A stretch of 64,000 nt of DNA from Maribacter ulvicola. Lineage in GTDB: Bacteria; Bacteroidota; Bacteroidia; Flavobacteriales; Flavobacteriaceae. This document shows, piece by piece, positions 51,855-60,947 of this stretch; positions within the stretch are counted from its first letter, which is position 1, and each line of letters begins with the position of its first letter. Made by a program: the position numbers and the translations under genes. The DNA lies in contig NZ_FTMA01000009.1 in the NCBI RefSeq assembly GCF_900155985.1, forward strand, positions 1 to 64,000, written 5' to 3'. The notes under the pieces are model-generated. The model was given only the letters and a program-made list of their open reading frames with translations. It did not search any database and was not told the DNA's origin.

Positions 51855-54248
51855 ATGAGAACATTAAAAAGAATAGGAGTTTTCCTATTGGTTGTTATTA
51901 CCCTTTTGATCGTTGTTGGCGGAATATTCGCATACACTTTACAGCCAGATTATTCAGGTGAAAAAGAACTTACGGACCTAACAAATGAGGTAAATGTCTT
52001 TTATGATGAATACGGTATTCCACATATTTATGGAGAGACCGAAAAAGATGCCTTTAGAACTTTAGGGTATGTTCATGCGCAAGATCGCCTATGGCAAATG
52101 GAGCTTCTTAGAAGAATTGCCAGTGGCGGTTTGTCAGAAGTTTTTGGTGCAGATTTAATTGGTACTGATAAATTCTTTTTGTCGCTAGGTATTGCAGATG
52201 CTTCTAAAGTGACAGCTGCTAATGCAGATGAGAACAATGAAGGGGTTGTTTTGGCTAAAGCCTATTTAGATGGTATCAATCAATTTATAAAGGAAGGACC
52301 AACACCGGTAGAGTTTTATCTAACGGGTATAGATAAGAAAGAATTTGTTTTGGAAGATATGTATAATACTATTGGCTATATGGCTTTTAGTTTTGCTATG
52401 GCCCATAAAACAGATCCTCTATTAACTACCATATATACCAAATTAGGACCTGAATATTTAAATGACCTACATGTAGGGTCTAGTATAGATACGGAATGGA
52501 TTAAGAACTACAACCCTACGGCAACAGACACTATTCAAAACAACCTTACGGCTTCGGTAAACAAAGCTTTAGGTGCGTTAGATATTCCGTTGTTCGAAGG
52601 GAGTAATAGTTGGGTGATTGCCCCTGAGAAAACAAAGAACGGAAAGGTCATTTTTGCCAATGACCCTCATATAGGTTTTGCCCAGCCTTCGGTTTGGTTT
52701 GAAGCTCATATAGAAACCCCTACCTATTCTAAATACGGATACCACATTGCAGGTATACCATTTCCATTGTTAGGACATAATAGAAAAGTTGCATACGGAT
52801 TAACCATGTTCGAGAATGATGATGTTGATTTCTATTTTGAAGAGAATAATCCTGCTAACGAGAATCAATACCTATCTGAAAATGGGTATGTGGACTATGA
52901 AATTATAACGAAGTCTTTTAAGGTTAAAGATTCATCTGAAGTTGAGTTTACCTATAAAAAATCGAACCATGGTCCAATTTTAAATGGAATAGCTGATCAA
53001 CTACAGGGAGAAAGACCCATTGCTATGTCTTGGCTATACACGCAAATGGACAATAAGGTCATAGACGCACTTTTTGGTTTAAGTCACTCTAATGATCTTA
53101 AGGAGTTCAAGAAAGCCTTACCAAAAATTCATGCTCCGGGATTAAATATTATGTACGGTGATAGTGAAGGAAATGTGGCTTGGTTTGCCACAGCACAACT
53201 TTATAATATTCCTGATTCTGTGAATACCAAATTAATTTTTGAAGTAGGGGAGGGGCTTCCGGTAGAAAAAGAATGGATACCTTTTAATAAGAATCCGCAG
53301 GCTATAAATCCGCCAAGCAACTATGTTTATTCTGCCAATAACCAGCCAGATTCTATTGCTGGTATGCTTTACCCAGGCTATTATTTGCCAGAAAATAGAG
53401 GAAAGCGGATAGTTCAGTTGTTAGAGCCTAAAAATGATTGGGATTTAGATACGGCAAGTGACATGATTACGGACGTTATTTCTTCTGTAGACCCAGAAAT
53501 AGTCACCAATTTGTCTCAGTATATTGATGTCTCTTTATTGAGTGAAAACGGATTGAAAGCAATTGATAGTTTAAAAATGTGGACCGGAGATTACAAGTTG
53601 TCTTCCATAGAAGCCACTATTTATAATAGATGGGCGTATTATTTTTTGGAGAACACGTTTGAAGATGAATTGGAAGAAGATTTATTCAATCAATTTATAA
53701 GTACCCATTTTGTAAAACGATTGATAGCACCGCTCTCTAAAGACGAAGAATCTGTATGGTTAGATGACGTAAATACTGCCGATATTCAAGAAAATATAAC
53801 AAATATAGTAAATACATCTTTTATGGATGCCGTAGCTTCTTTAGAAAAGGATTTTGGTAATGATATGAGTAATTGGAAATGGGAAAAAGTGCATAGCATT
53901 GAACATCCACACCCTATTGGCCAGATAGCATCTTTACGTTCCTTTTTTAATGTAGGCCCATTTCCTGTTCATGGTGCAAGGGAAGTAATTAATAATATGG
54001 CATTTTCATATGATAAAACCGGATTTTATAAAACCACATCCGGACCATCTACCAGAAGAATTATAGATTTTTCCGATGTTGAAAACAGTATTAGTATTCT
54101 GCCAACCGGGCAATCTGGTAACCCGTTGAGTAAGCACTATCGGGACCAGGCAGAAATGTTTGTGAAAGGAGAATTCCGGAAAATGATGATGAACAAGGCT
54201 GATATTCAAAAGAGTAAAGAAATCCTTACTTTTAAGCCAAAGGATTGA
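51855..54248 (+). CDS. Penicillin acylase (N-terminal nucleophile amidase) family protein
   Basis: This 797-aa protein has one N-terminal membrane anchor or signal (residues 7-27) and the two-chain Ntn hydrolase layout: an alpha chain (VYFDEYGIPHIYGE-like VFYDEYGIPHIYGE), then the autoprocessing site with nucleophile S250 in FEGSNSWVIAP, followed by FANDPHIGF. Family members deacylate beta-lactams, N-acyl-homoserine lactones or other amides. It could quench quorum signals, but the substrate cannot be set. It overlaps nothing and precedes yifB by 2 bases. Confidence 0.88.
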   Translation: MRTLKRIGVFLLVVITLLIVVGGIFAYTLQPDYSGEKELTDLTNEVNVFYDEYGIPHIYGETEKDAFRTLGYVHAQDRLWQMELLRRIASGGLSEVFGADLIGTDKFFLSLGIADASKVTAANADENNEGVVLAKAYLDGINQFIKEGPTPVEFYLTGIDKKEFVLEDMYNTIGYMAFSFAMAHKTDPLLTTIYTKLGPEYLNDLHVGSSIDTEWIKNYNPTATDTIQNNLTASVNKALGALDIPLFEGSNSWVIAPEKTKNGKVIFANDPHIGFAQPSVWFEAHIETPTYSKYGYHIAGIPFPLLGHNRKVAYGLTMFENDDVDFYFEENNPANENQYLSENGYVDYEIITKSFKVKDSSEVEFTYKKSNHGPILNGIADQLQGERPIAMSWLYTQMDNKVIDALFGLSHSNDLKEFKKALPKIHAPGLNIMYGDSEGNVAWFATAQLYNIPDSVNTKLIFEVGEGLPVEKEWIPFNKNPQAINPPSNYVYSANNQPDSIAGMLYPGYYLPENRGKRIVQLLEPKNDWDLDTASDMITDVISSVDPEIVTNLSQYIDVSLLSENGLKAIDSLKMWTGDYKLSSIEATIYNRWAYYFLENTFEDELEEDLFNQFISTHFVKRLIAPLSKDEESVWLDDVNTADIQENITNIVNTSFMDAVASLEKDFGNDMSNWKWEKVHSIEHPHPIGQIASLRSFFNVGPFPVHGAREVINNMAFSYDKTGFYKTTSGPSTRRIIDFSDVENSISILPTGQSGNPLSKHYRDQAEMFVKGEFRKMMMNKADIQKSKEILTFKPKD

Positions 54249-54250
54249 AA

Positions 54251-55786
54251 ATGCTTACAAAAGTTTATGGAAGTGCGGTATTTGGGGTTGAGGCTACAAC
54301 AATCATTGTTGAAGTAAATATCAATAAGGGAATTGGTTATCATTTGGTAGGGTTGCCGGATAATGCCATTAAAGAAAGTAATTACAGAATAGCAGCTGCA
54401 TTACAGAATAACGGATATAAAATTCCGGGTAAAAAAATTACCATAAATATGGCTCCTGCCGACCTTCGTAAAGAAGGCTCCGCTTATGATCTTACTTTGG
54501 CTATTGGGATATTAGCAGCATCCAGTCAAATAAAATCTGAAGATATAGAGAAGTATATTATCATGGGGGAATTGTCTTTAGATGGTAGCCTACAACCCAT
54601 AAAAGGAGCTTTGCCAATTGCTATAAAAGCGCAAGAAGAAGGATTTACTGGTTTTATTCTACCTACTGCCAATGCTAAAGAGGCGGCAATTGTTGGAGAT
54701 TTAAAGGTGTACGGAATTGATAATATCAAACAAGTTTTGGATTTCTTTGATCAAGGTACTCCACTTGAGCAAACCATCATAGATACTAGAGAAGAGTTCT
54801 ATAAAAATCTAGATTTTCCAGAGTTTGATTTTTCTGATGTAAAAGGACAAGAGAGTATTAAGCGCTGCATGGAAATTGCCGCTGCAGGCGGACATAATAT
54901 TATTTTAATAGGTCCTCCAGGTGCTGGTAAGACTATGTTAGCAAAAAGATTACCCTCAATTTTGCCACCAATGACCTTACATGAAGCTTTGGAAACTACC
55001 AAAATTCATAGTGTGGTAGGGAAGATTAAGAATATGGGTTTAATGAGTCAAAGACCATTTAGAAGCCCACATCACACCATTTCGGATGTCGCACTTGTAG
55101 GCGGTGGTGCATACCCGCAACCGGGAGAAATATCCCTTTCTCATAATGGGGTGTTGTTCTTAGATGAATTACCAGAATTTAAACGTGGCGTTTTAGAGGT
55201 AATGCGTCAGCCATTAGAAGATAGGGAAGTAACAATCTCTAGAGCTAGGTTTACCGTTACCTACCCAAGTAGTTTTATGTTGGTGGCAAGTATGAATCCT
55301 AGCCCGGGAGGGTATTTCAATGATCCAGATGCGCCGGTGACCTCGTCACCTGCAGAAATGCAACGGTATTTAAGTAAAATATCAGGTCCGCTTTTAGATC
55401 GTATAGATATTCATATTGAGGTTACTCCCGTACCGTTTGAGAAATTATCCGAGGAACGAAAAGGAGAGGGGAGTGTAGATATCAGAAAACGGGTGACCGC
55501 AGCAAGAGAATTGCAAACTGTCAGATTTAAAGATTTGGATAATGTGCATTACAATGCTCAAATGAATACGAAACAGATTCGCGAATATTGTAAGCTGGAT
55601 GAGAAGTCTAAAGCCTTGTTGAAAAATGCTATGGAACGATTGAATCTTTCTGCCAGGGCTTATGACAGAATTTTGAAGGTGGCAAGAACTATTGCGGATC
55701 TAGGTGGTGCCGTGGATTTGGATGGGATTCATATCTCTGAAGCCATTCAATACCGCTCATTAGATAGAGAGGGTTGGTTGGGGTAA
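54251..55786 (+). CDS. yifB: YifB-family Mg-chelatase-like AAA+ ATPase
   Basis: This 511-aa protein has an N-terminal ChlI-like/Lon-fold domain (about 10-170: GLPDNAIKESNYRIAAAL; PADLRKEGSAYDLTLAIGIL), then a Mg-chelatase AAA+ domain with Walker A GPPGAGKTML (about 222-231), Walker B VLFLDELPEF and a C-terminal helical domain. ComM-type proteins are helicases that expand branch migration in natural transformation. The start is ATG at 54251; a TTG at 54245 is less likely. It is next to the penicillin acylase gene. Confidence 0.93.
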   Translation: MLTKVYGSAVFGVEATTIIVEVNINKGIGYHLVGLPDNAIKESNYRIAAALQNNGYKIPGKKITINMAPADLRKEGSAYDLTLAIGILAASSQIKSEDIEKYIIMGELSLDGSLQPIKGALPIAIKAQEEGFTGFILPTANAKEAAIVGDLKVYGIDNIKQVLDFFDQGTPLEQTIIDTREEFYKNLDFPEFDFSDVKGQESIKRCMEIAAAGGHNIILIGPPGAGKTMLAKRLPSILPPMTLHEALETTKIHSVVGKIKNMGLMSQRPFRSPHHTISDVALVGGGAYPQPGEISLSHNGVLFLDELPEFKRGVLEVMRQPLEDREVTISRARFTVTYPSSFMLVASMNPSPGGYFNDPDAPVTSSPAEMQRYLSKISGPLLDRIDIHIEVTPVPFEKLSEERKGEGSVDIRKRVTAARELQTVRFKDLDNVHYNAQMNTKQIREYCKLDEKSKALLKNAMERLNLSARAYDRILKVARTIADLGGAVDLDGIHISEAIQYRSLDREGWLG

Positions 55787-55814
55787 ATTTATCAGTATTG
55801 ATGGAGGATGTATT

Positions 55815-56378
55815 TTAAGAAAATAGTTCTTCATTATTAGCATCGTCTTCATTATTCTTGGGTGCAGTGAAAATATCTTTAAGTATGTAACTTGTAATAA
55901 TGGTTAGTCCAAGGGTAAGTACAGGTATGGAGTAATCCCAACTTAACAAATGCATGAGTCCACCACAAATAAGCGTAATCACACCTATGCTCATGACAAA
56001 ATTCCATATAATTTCAGTCATACTATTGTTTAGACTTCCATCTTTAGACATGAAATATGAAGTACCTTCCATTGCAAACCATATGATGAAGGTGAATGCC
56101 GTACCTATTTGAAAAAACAGTGTATGGGTAAAATCCAATATTGTCAATATGCCGTTGGTCGTCCAAAAAAGAACCAAAGCCATTTTAATTAAATCAACGA
56201 TTTTTTTCTCTTTTTTCTTTAAAAAACGAAAAGCGTATAATACGAGTATGGCAGCAAAGGATATGAAAATGATTCCTTCAGAATAAGCCCAGTGAAGTAT
56301 TTGCATTGCCATTCCAATTAAAAGGGTTGCAATTGCAGCTCTAATGGGGTTTCTAAATGCTTTTTTAGAATTTTCCAT
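55815..56378 (-). CDS. Hypothetical membrane protein
   Basis: This 187-aa integral membrane protein has about six helices (AAIATLLIGMAMQILHWAYS; IIFISFAAILVLYAFRFLKK; MALVLFWTTNGILTILDF; FQIGTAFTFIIWFAMEG; two more near 125-170) and an acidic C-terminal tail. It resembles GldL-like two-helix membrane segments only superficially. Function is unknown. It lies 11 bases after the predicted nuclease-like gene at 56390. Confidence 0.6.
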   Translation of the reverse strand: MENSKKAFRNPIRAAIATLLIGMAMQILHWAYSEGIIFISFAAILVLYAFRFLKKKEKKIVDLIKMALVLFWTTNGILTILDFTHTLFFQIGTAFTFIIWFAMEGTSYFMSKDGSLNNSMTEIIWNFVMSIGVITLICGGLMHLLSWDYSIPVLTLGLTIITSYILKDIFTAPKNNEDDANNEELFS

Positions 56379-56389
56379 ACCTGTTTTTT

Positions 56390-56836
56390 TTAGTTGATCA
56401 CTTTTATATTGGCTTTAAGGCCTTGCATAATACCAATAATGTTATTTACAGTTTCATTTAAATAATAACGTACTACAATATGGGGAATTCTAATGGTGGT
56501 AAATCCATTTTTAAAAGAATGCATTGCTTCTTCTAAATTATTAATAGCTTCGTGTTCAGTGAGTTTTTCATATTCAGAATCAATTTCAATATTAAGTTTT
56601 ACACGCGAAATGGCAATGTCTATAGACTTTTTACCATCCCACCATTCTAGCATTGAACTTACTCCTGCTGCTTTAAGGGCATAGTAAAGCTGAATGGCTT
56701 CTAAGGAAGTATTGTGTTTATTGATCAATAATTTTATTCGCTCATGATGTTTGGCACAAAGCTCTACACCTGCACTTTCCATTGCATTTTTGTGATCTAA
56801 ATAACCGAGTTCTTTTTTACATTCTAAACAAATCAT
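56390..56836 (-). CDS. Possible Vsr/DUF559-like PD-(D/E)XK protein with zinc ligands
   Basis: This 148-aa protein has an N-terminal Cys/His cluster (C3, C6, C27, H30/H31) and a core WWDGKKSIDIAISRVKLNIEID (about 66-87, abridged). The D-x(9-13)-E/D-I-D spacing is that of DUF559/Vsr nucleases (as in the C2 helicase-nuclease). If real it could be a small nuclease; the conserved Lys after the E-x-D and overall fold were not verified. It is separated by 11 bases from a membrane-protein gene. Confidence 0.55.
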   Translation of the reverse strand: MICLECKKELGYLDHKNAMESAGVELCAKHHERIKLLINKHNTSLEAIQLYYALKAAGVSSMLEWWDGKKSIDIAISRVKLNIEIDSEYEKLTEHEAINNLEEAMHSFKNGFTTIRIPHIVVRYYLNETVNNIIGIMQGLKANIKVIN

Positions 56837-57050
56837 TAATAGGTTAAGTTTAAGGTTTGGGGATAGTTATAACCAAGTTATTTAAGGATTAGTATGTTTC
56901 CTCGGTGAATTACATATAAGTTTTAGATGAACTACACTATTTTAGATTAACTGCATTTTAAAATGTTAAAATTGTGGTAAAAATGATACAGCGGATAGTG
57001 AGCCATGTCATATTTACCAATTATATTTACATGAATGATAATTTTACTAA

Positions 57051-58244
57051 ATGTTTAAGAAATTAGGTCCTGGTGTGCTAGTAGCTGCAGCGTTTATAGG
57101 TCCAGGTACGGTTACGGCGTGTACCTTGGCAGGAGTTGATTTTGGATTTAGTTTGTTGTGGGCCATGTTGTTATCAATTGTAGCAACTTATGTTTTACAG
57201 GAAATGTCTGCGCGGCTGGGGATAGTTACACAGAAGGGATTGGCAGATGTAATTAAGCAAGAGCTAAATAATCCATGGATTCGTAATAGTGTCATTGGTC
57301 TTATCTTTTCTGCCATTATAATAGGGAATGCTGCGTATGAAGCAGGTAATCTAGGAGGTGCCACCTTAGGTTTAGAAGCTTTGTTTGGTATGGAATATAG
57401 CAGTCTGTACCCCTTTATATTAGCAGGTTTAGCGTTTCTTTTGTTGTATCTTGGTAGTTACAAGGCTTTAGAGAAAGTGTTTATTGTTCTAGTATTTATC
57501 ATGAGTCTTTCTTTTGTGATGACGGCTATATTGACCAAACCAGATGTGTGGGAACTGTTTAAAGGTCTTTTTGTACCTATAATACCTGAAAAAGGTATTC
57601 TCGTTATAATTGCTTTAGTGGGTACAACCGTTGTTCCATATAATCTCTTTTTACATGCAGCTTTGGTAAGTGAGAAATGGAAATCTAAAGAGGATTTAAA
57701 ATTAGTAAAAAGAGATACCTTGGTTTCTATTATTTTAGGAGGTCTTGTTTCTGTTAGCATTATAATTTCTGCTTCTGCTATAAATTCATCTGAAGTAAAC
57801 AATGTAATAGATATGGCAAAAGCTTTAGAGCCATTGTACGGTTCCGCAGCGTTATATTTTTTAGGAATAGGAATGTGTGCGGCTGGTATTACTTCGGCTA
57901 TAACGGCGCCCTTGGCTGCAGCTTATGTCGCAAATAGTTGCTTTGGGTGGAAAGCAGGATTTAAAGATGCTAAGTTTAGAATGATATGGATGATTATTTT
58001 AGGGCTAGGTGTTTTCTTTTTATCCTTCGGAATTAAACCTATTGAGATTATTAAATTCGCCCAGATAACCAATGGATTGTTATTGCCTGTTATTGCGGTG
58101 TTCTTATTGTGGGTTGTCAATAGAACGGGAGTCATGGGGAAATATAAAAACTCTTTGTCGCAGAATATTTTCGGCGGACTAATTATTCTCCTTTCCGTTT
58201 TATTGGGTGCTAAAAGTATACTAACCGTTTTAGGTATTTTGTAG
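57051..58244 (+). CDS. Nramp-family transporter with altered metal-site motifs
   Basis: This 397-aa protein of about 11 helices has an Nramp fold. The TM1 motif normally D-P-G-N reads G17-P18-G19-T20 in AAAFIGPGTVTA, and the TM6 motif M-P-H-N reads V-P-Y-N (TTVVPYNLFLHAAL). The canonical metal ligands Asp, Met and His are therefore missing or changed, so the substrate may not be Mn2+ or Fe2+. It is the first gene of an operon with pxpABC (3 bases to pxpA), which suggests transport linked to 5-oxoproline or a related amino acid (inferred). Confidence 0.85.
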   Translation: MFKKLGPGVLVAAAFIGPGTVTACTLAGVDFGFSLLWAMLLSIVATYVLQEMSARLGIVTQKGLADVIKQELNNPWIRNSVIGLIFSAIIIGNAAYEAGNLGGATLGLEALFGMEYSSLYPFILAGLAFLLLYLGSYKALEKVFIVLVFIMSLSFVMTAILTKPDVWELFKGLFVPIIPEKGILVIIALVGTTVVPYNLFLHAALVSEKWKSKEDLKLVKRDTLVSIILGGLVSVSIIISASAINSSEVNNVIDMAKALEPLYGSAALYFLGIGMCAAGITSAITAPLAAAYVANSCFGWKAGFKDAKFRMIWMIILGLGVFFLSFGIKPIEIIKFAQITNGLLLPVIAVFLLWVVNRTGVMGKYKNSLSQNIFGGLIILLSVLLGAKSILTVLGIL

Positions 58245-58247
58245 CAG

Positions 58248-58988
58248 ATGAATAGAAGTATAGATATTAATTGTGATGTTGGAGAAGGTGTAGGTAATGA
58301 AAAAGACCTTTTTCCAATGATAAGCTCTTGCAATATTGCTTGCGGTGGTCACGCAGGTTCTAAAGAGACCATTCAGCTGTGTTTAGAACTGGCAAAGAAA
58401 TATCAGGTAAAGGTTGGTGCCCATCCTTCATATCCAGATAAAGAGAACTTTGGTCGTGTAAGTATGTCAATTCTTAATGATGAGCTTGTTAAAAGTATTC
58501 AAACTCAAATGCAATTATTTGAAGCTGCGGGTAAAGAAATGAGTATACCGCTGCATCATATTAAAGCACATGGAGCTTTGTATAATGATATAGCAAAAGA
58601 TGTACAATTGGCAGAAATCTTTTTAACTGCCATATTAGCGTATAAAAAAAGTGTGGTGTTGTATGTTCCTTTTGATAGTATTATTCAGAAAATAGCAATG
58701 AATAACGGATTTAAAGTTATGGTGGAAGCTTTTGCGGATAGAAATTATAATGATGATTTAAGTTTGGTGCCACGAAAAAAGCAAAATGCCTTAATCAACT
58801 CTGATCAAGAGGTATTGGATCACATTCTAAGGATGTATAAGGATAAGGAGGTAAAAACGATAACGGGCAAGCATATGCCTATTGAAGCTGATACCTATTG
58901 TATTCATGGAGATACTCCAGCTGCATTGCAAATTTTGACGTATCTTACAAATGAATTACCTCATCATAATCTACAAGTGAAATCGTGA
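58248..58988 (+). CDS. pxpA: 5-oxoprolinase subunit A (LamB/YcsF family)
   Basis: This 246-aa protein starts SIDINCDVGEGVGNEKDLFP and contains ISSCNIACGGHAGSKETI and VGAHPSYPDKENFGR, the conserved metal-binding LamB/YcsF signature. PxpA works with PxpB and PxpC to hydrolyse 5-oxoproline to glutamate with ATP. Next to the Nramp-like gene and overlapping pxpB by four bases. Confidence 0.93.
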   Translation: MNRSIDINCDVGEGVGNEKDLFPMISSCNIACGGHAGSKETIQLCLELAKKYQVKVGAHPSYPDKENFGRVSMSILNDELVKSIQTQMQLFEAAGKEMSIPLHHIKAHGALYNDIAKDVQLAEIFLTAILAYKKSVVLYVPFDSIIQKIAMNNGFKVMVEAFADRNYNDDLSLVPRKKQNALINSDQEVLDHILRMYKDKEVKTITGKHMPIEADTYCIHGDTPAALQILTYLTNELPHHNLQVKS

Positions 58989-59722
58989 ATTCCCCCAAAA
59001 TAAATATTAAACCTTTTGGAGTACACTCTGTCTTAATTGAATGGCCAAATGAGGTCAGCGAAATTATATTGGAAAAAATTTTACATTTCGAAAGATTTTT
59101 GACTAAAGAAGTATATACGAATAAAGAATGGGAGCTAGTTCCTTCTTACAACTCTCTTCTCATCATAAACAGGACAAAACAAATTGATTTCCAAAAGTTA
59201 TCTTCTGATATTCATGATTGGTACAGGCAATTAAAAGAATCTCCTAAGCCAGCTAGGTATTTATGGCGACTACCTGTGTCGTATGATTCGGAGTTCGGTC
59301 TTGATTTAGAGGAAGTAGCAAATCAACTACATAAAACTAAAGAAGAGATTATCGCTCTACATACTGGTGCTACATATACCGTTTTTGGTATTGGGTTTTT
59401 ACCTGGATTTATGTATTTAGGCGGAATTGATGCAGAACTGGAATTACCGCGTAAAGCTGTACCAAGAGCTAAAGTGATAAAGGGAGCTGTTGGTATCGCA
59501 GGAAAGCAAGCAGGTATCTATCCGCAAGAATCTCCTGGAGGTTGGAATATTATAGGAAACTGTGCGATACCTATTTTTGATGCATCCAAAGAAAATCCTT
59601 GCTTTGTAAGTGTAGGTGATAAAATTGAATTTTATAAAATATCTAGAGCGGAGCACAATCTTCGTAAAATAGAAGCTGAAGTTGGTATATATAAACCTGA
59701 AAAAATTAATATAGATGCTTAA
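58985..59722 (+). CDS. pxpB: 5-oxoprolinase subunit B (KipI family)
   Basis: This 245-aa protein has the KipI-family motifs VFGIGFLPGFMYLGGID (about 130-146) and PRKAVPRAKVIKGAVGIAG and GIYPQESPGGWNIIG. It starts with GTG at 58985, overlapping the pxpA stop. It forms the ATPase/hydrolase complex with PxpC. Confidence 0.93.
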   Translation: MNSPKINIKPFGVHSVLIEWPNEVSEIILEKILHFERFLTKEVYTNKEWELVPSYNSLLIINRTKQIDFQKLSSDIHDWYRQLKESPKPARYLWRLPVSYDSEFGLDLEEVANQLHKTKEEIIALHTGATYTVFGIGFLPGFMYLGGIDAELELPRKAVPRAKVIKGAVGIAGKQAGIYPQESPGGWNIIGNCAIPIFDASKENPCFVSVGDKIEFYKISRAEHNLRKIEAEVGIYKPEKINIDA

Positions 59723-60554
59723 AGTTCTAAAAGCAGGTTTTTATACCACGGTACAAGACGCAGGTAGATTTCATTATAGAAATAAAGGTGTGCCGGTGTC
59801 TGGTGTTATGGATGAGATGTCTGTATTTAAAGTAAATTCTTTACTTGAGAATGAAGAATCTGCTGCCGTGTTAGAAATTACCATGACAGGGCCAACGCTT
59901 TTATTCGAAAAAGAAACGTACATAGCTCTTGGTGGTGCAGAAATGTCTGCAACCCTAAACAATGCACCCATACAGAATAATAAAGTTTATAGGGTTAATG
60001 AAGAGGACCTTTTATCTTTTGGTAGATTAGAAAAAGGTTTTAGGGCGTACCTTGCTTTAAAAGGTGGCTTTACTTCTAAAGAAATATTGGGCAGTAGATC
60101 CTTTTACAAGCCAATTACGAAATTTAATAGATTGAACGAAAATGACGTTATTCCATTTTCAATACAAGAAAATTTTCAACCTAAAATTTCAGAGATCAAA
60201 GCTGCTTCATTTTTAGATAATACTGTACTAGAGGTGTATAAAGCGCCTGAGTTTGATTTGTTGAATGATAAGCAATTAGAAGAAATTTTCTCTAAAACGT
60301 TTACTGTTTCACATGAGAACAATAGAATGGCATATCAATTGTCCGAAACGGTATCGTCACATACTATTTCTATGCTTACCTCTGCAACAATACCAGGTAC
60401 AGTACAGTTGACACCTGCCGGTAAGATGATTGTGCTGATGAAAGACGGACAAACTACTGGTGGTTACCCAAGGACTGTTCAATTAACCGACAAGGCAATT
60501 TGTATATTGGCACAAAAGAAAGGTGGGGATACTATTAGATTTAAATTGGTGTAA
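59715..60554 (+). CDS. pxpC: 5-oxoprolinase subunit C (KipA family)
   Basis: This 279-aa protein has KAGFYTTVQDAGRFHYRNKGVPVSGVMD (abridged), NSLLENEESAAVLEITMTGP and GQTTGGYPRTVQL, the biotin-dependent-carboxylase-like fold of KipA. It overlaps pxpB by eight bases. The three subunits and the Nramp-like gene make a tight operon. No terminator was found before the ilv leader, so read-through is possible. Confidence 0.93.
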   Translation: MLKVLKAGFYTTVQDAGRFHYRNKGVPVSGVMDEMSVFKVNSLLENEESAAVLEITMTGPTLLFEKETYIALGGAEMSATLNNAPIQNNKVYRVNEEDLLSFGRLEKGFRAYLALKGGFTSKEILGSRSFYKPITKFNRLNENDVIPFSIQENFQPKISEIKAASFLDNTVLEVYKAPEFDLLNDKQLEEIFSKTFTVSHENNRMAYQLSETVSSHTISMLTSATIPGTVQLTPAGKMIVLMKDGQTTGGYPRTVQLTDKAICILAQKKGGDTIRFKLV

Positions 60555-60622
60555 TTTATTACTTTTTAAACTGATTTTGTTAAGGTGTTATTTATAACTA
60601 ATTTTTTGCGTACTATTGTAGT

Positions 60623-60679
60623 ATGAATTTATCAAAATTAAATAATGAACTAGTCATTGTCATTCCTAATAGGGGGTGA
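60623..60679 (+). CDS. ilv leader peptide (18 aa)
   Basis: The frame ATG AAT TTA TCA AAA TTA AAT AAT GAA CTA GTC ATT GTC ATT CCT AAT AGG GGG TGA reads M-N-L-S-K-L-N-N-E-L-V-I-V-I-P-N-R-G. Three Leu codons are followed by a Val-Ile-Val-Ile run. It precedes a terminator and the ilvD-ilvB genes, the standard layout of an amino-acid attenuator. Confidence 0.8.
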   Translation: MNLSKLNNELVIVIPNRG

Positions 60680-60739
60680 TATAGCTTTTCTTTCATTTGG
60701 AAAAACCTGTATCGGATTTATTTGATACAGGTTTTTTTT
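60677..60739 (+). promoter_or_regulatory. ilv attenuator (antiterminator/terminator switch)
   Basis: GATATAG (60678-60684), beginning inside the leader stop codon, can pair with CTGTATC (60707-60713) with one G-U pair. CTGTATC is also the left arm of the terminator (60702-60735), so the two structures exclude each other. A ribosome stalled on Val/Ile codons leaves GATATAG free and would favour read-through; one reaching the stop codon masks it and allows termination (inferred mechanism). Confidence 0.7.
60702..60739 (+). terminator. ilv attenuator terminator
   Basis: AAAACCTGTATC and GATACAGGTTTT make a 12-bp stem with a 10-base loop, followed by a T-run to 60739. Confidence 0.85.
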
Positions 60740-60947
60740 ATGATTATATGATAATAATAGATCAGTTTTGAAGTATTGAATATGATATAAATTAACTAGT
60801 TAAAATACTGGTTTTTAGTTTATTAAGTGGTTTTTTGATAGAATGAATTTGTATTGTCAATTATAGTTAAAAATAGAAATTTTTATAAACTTTTATCTTT
60901 GGTTTAACGGTATTAAGAAATCAAGATAAGCATACGAGAATTATATT
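60740..60947 (+). other. Intergenic between attenuator and ilvD
   Basis: About 200 AT-rich bases without a gene. TATCTTTG at 60894-60901 fits a Bacteroidetes -7 box, so a second internal promoter for ilvD is possible, although no matching -33 element was seen. Confidence 0.4.
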
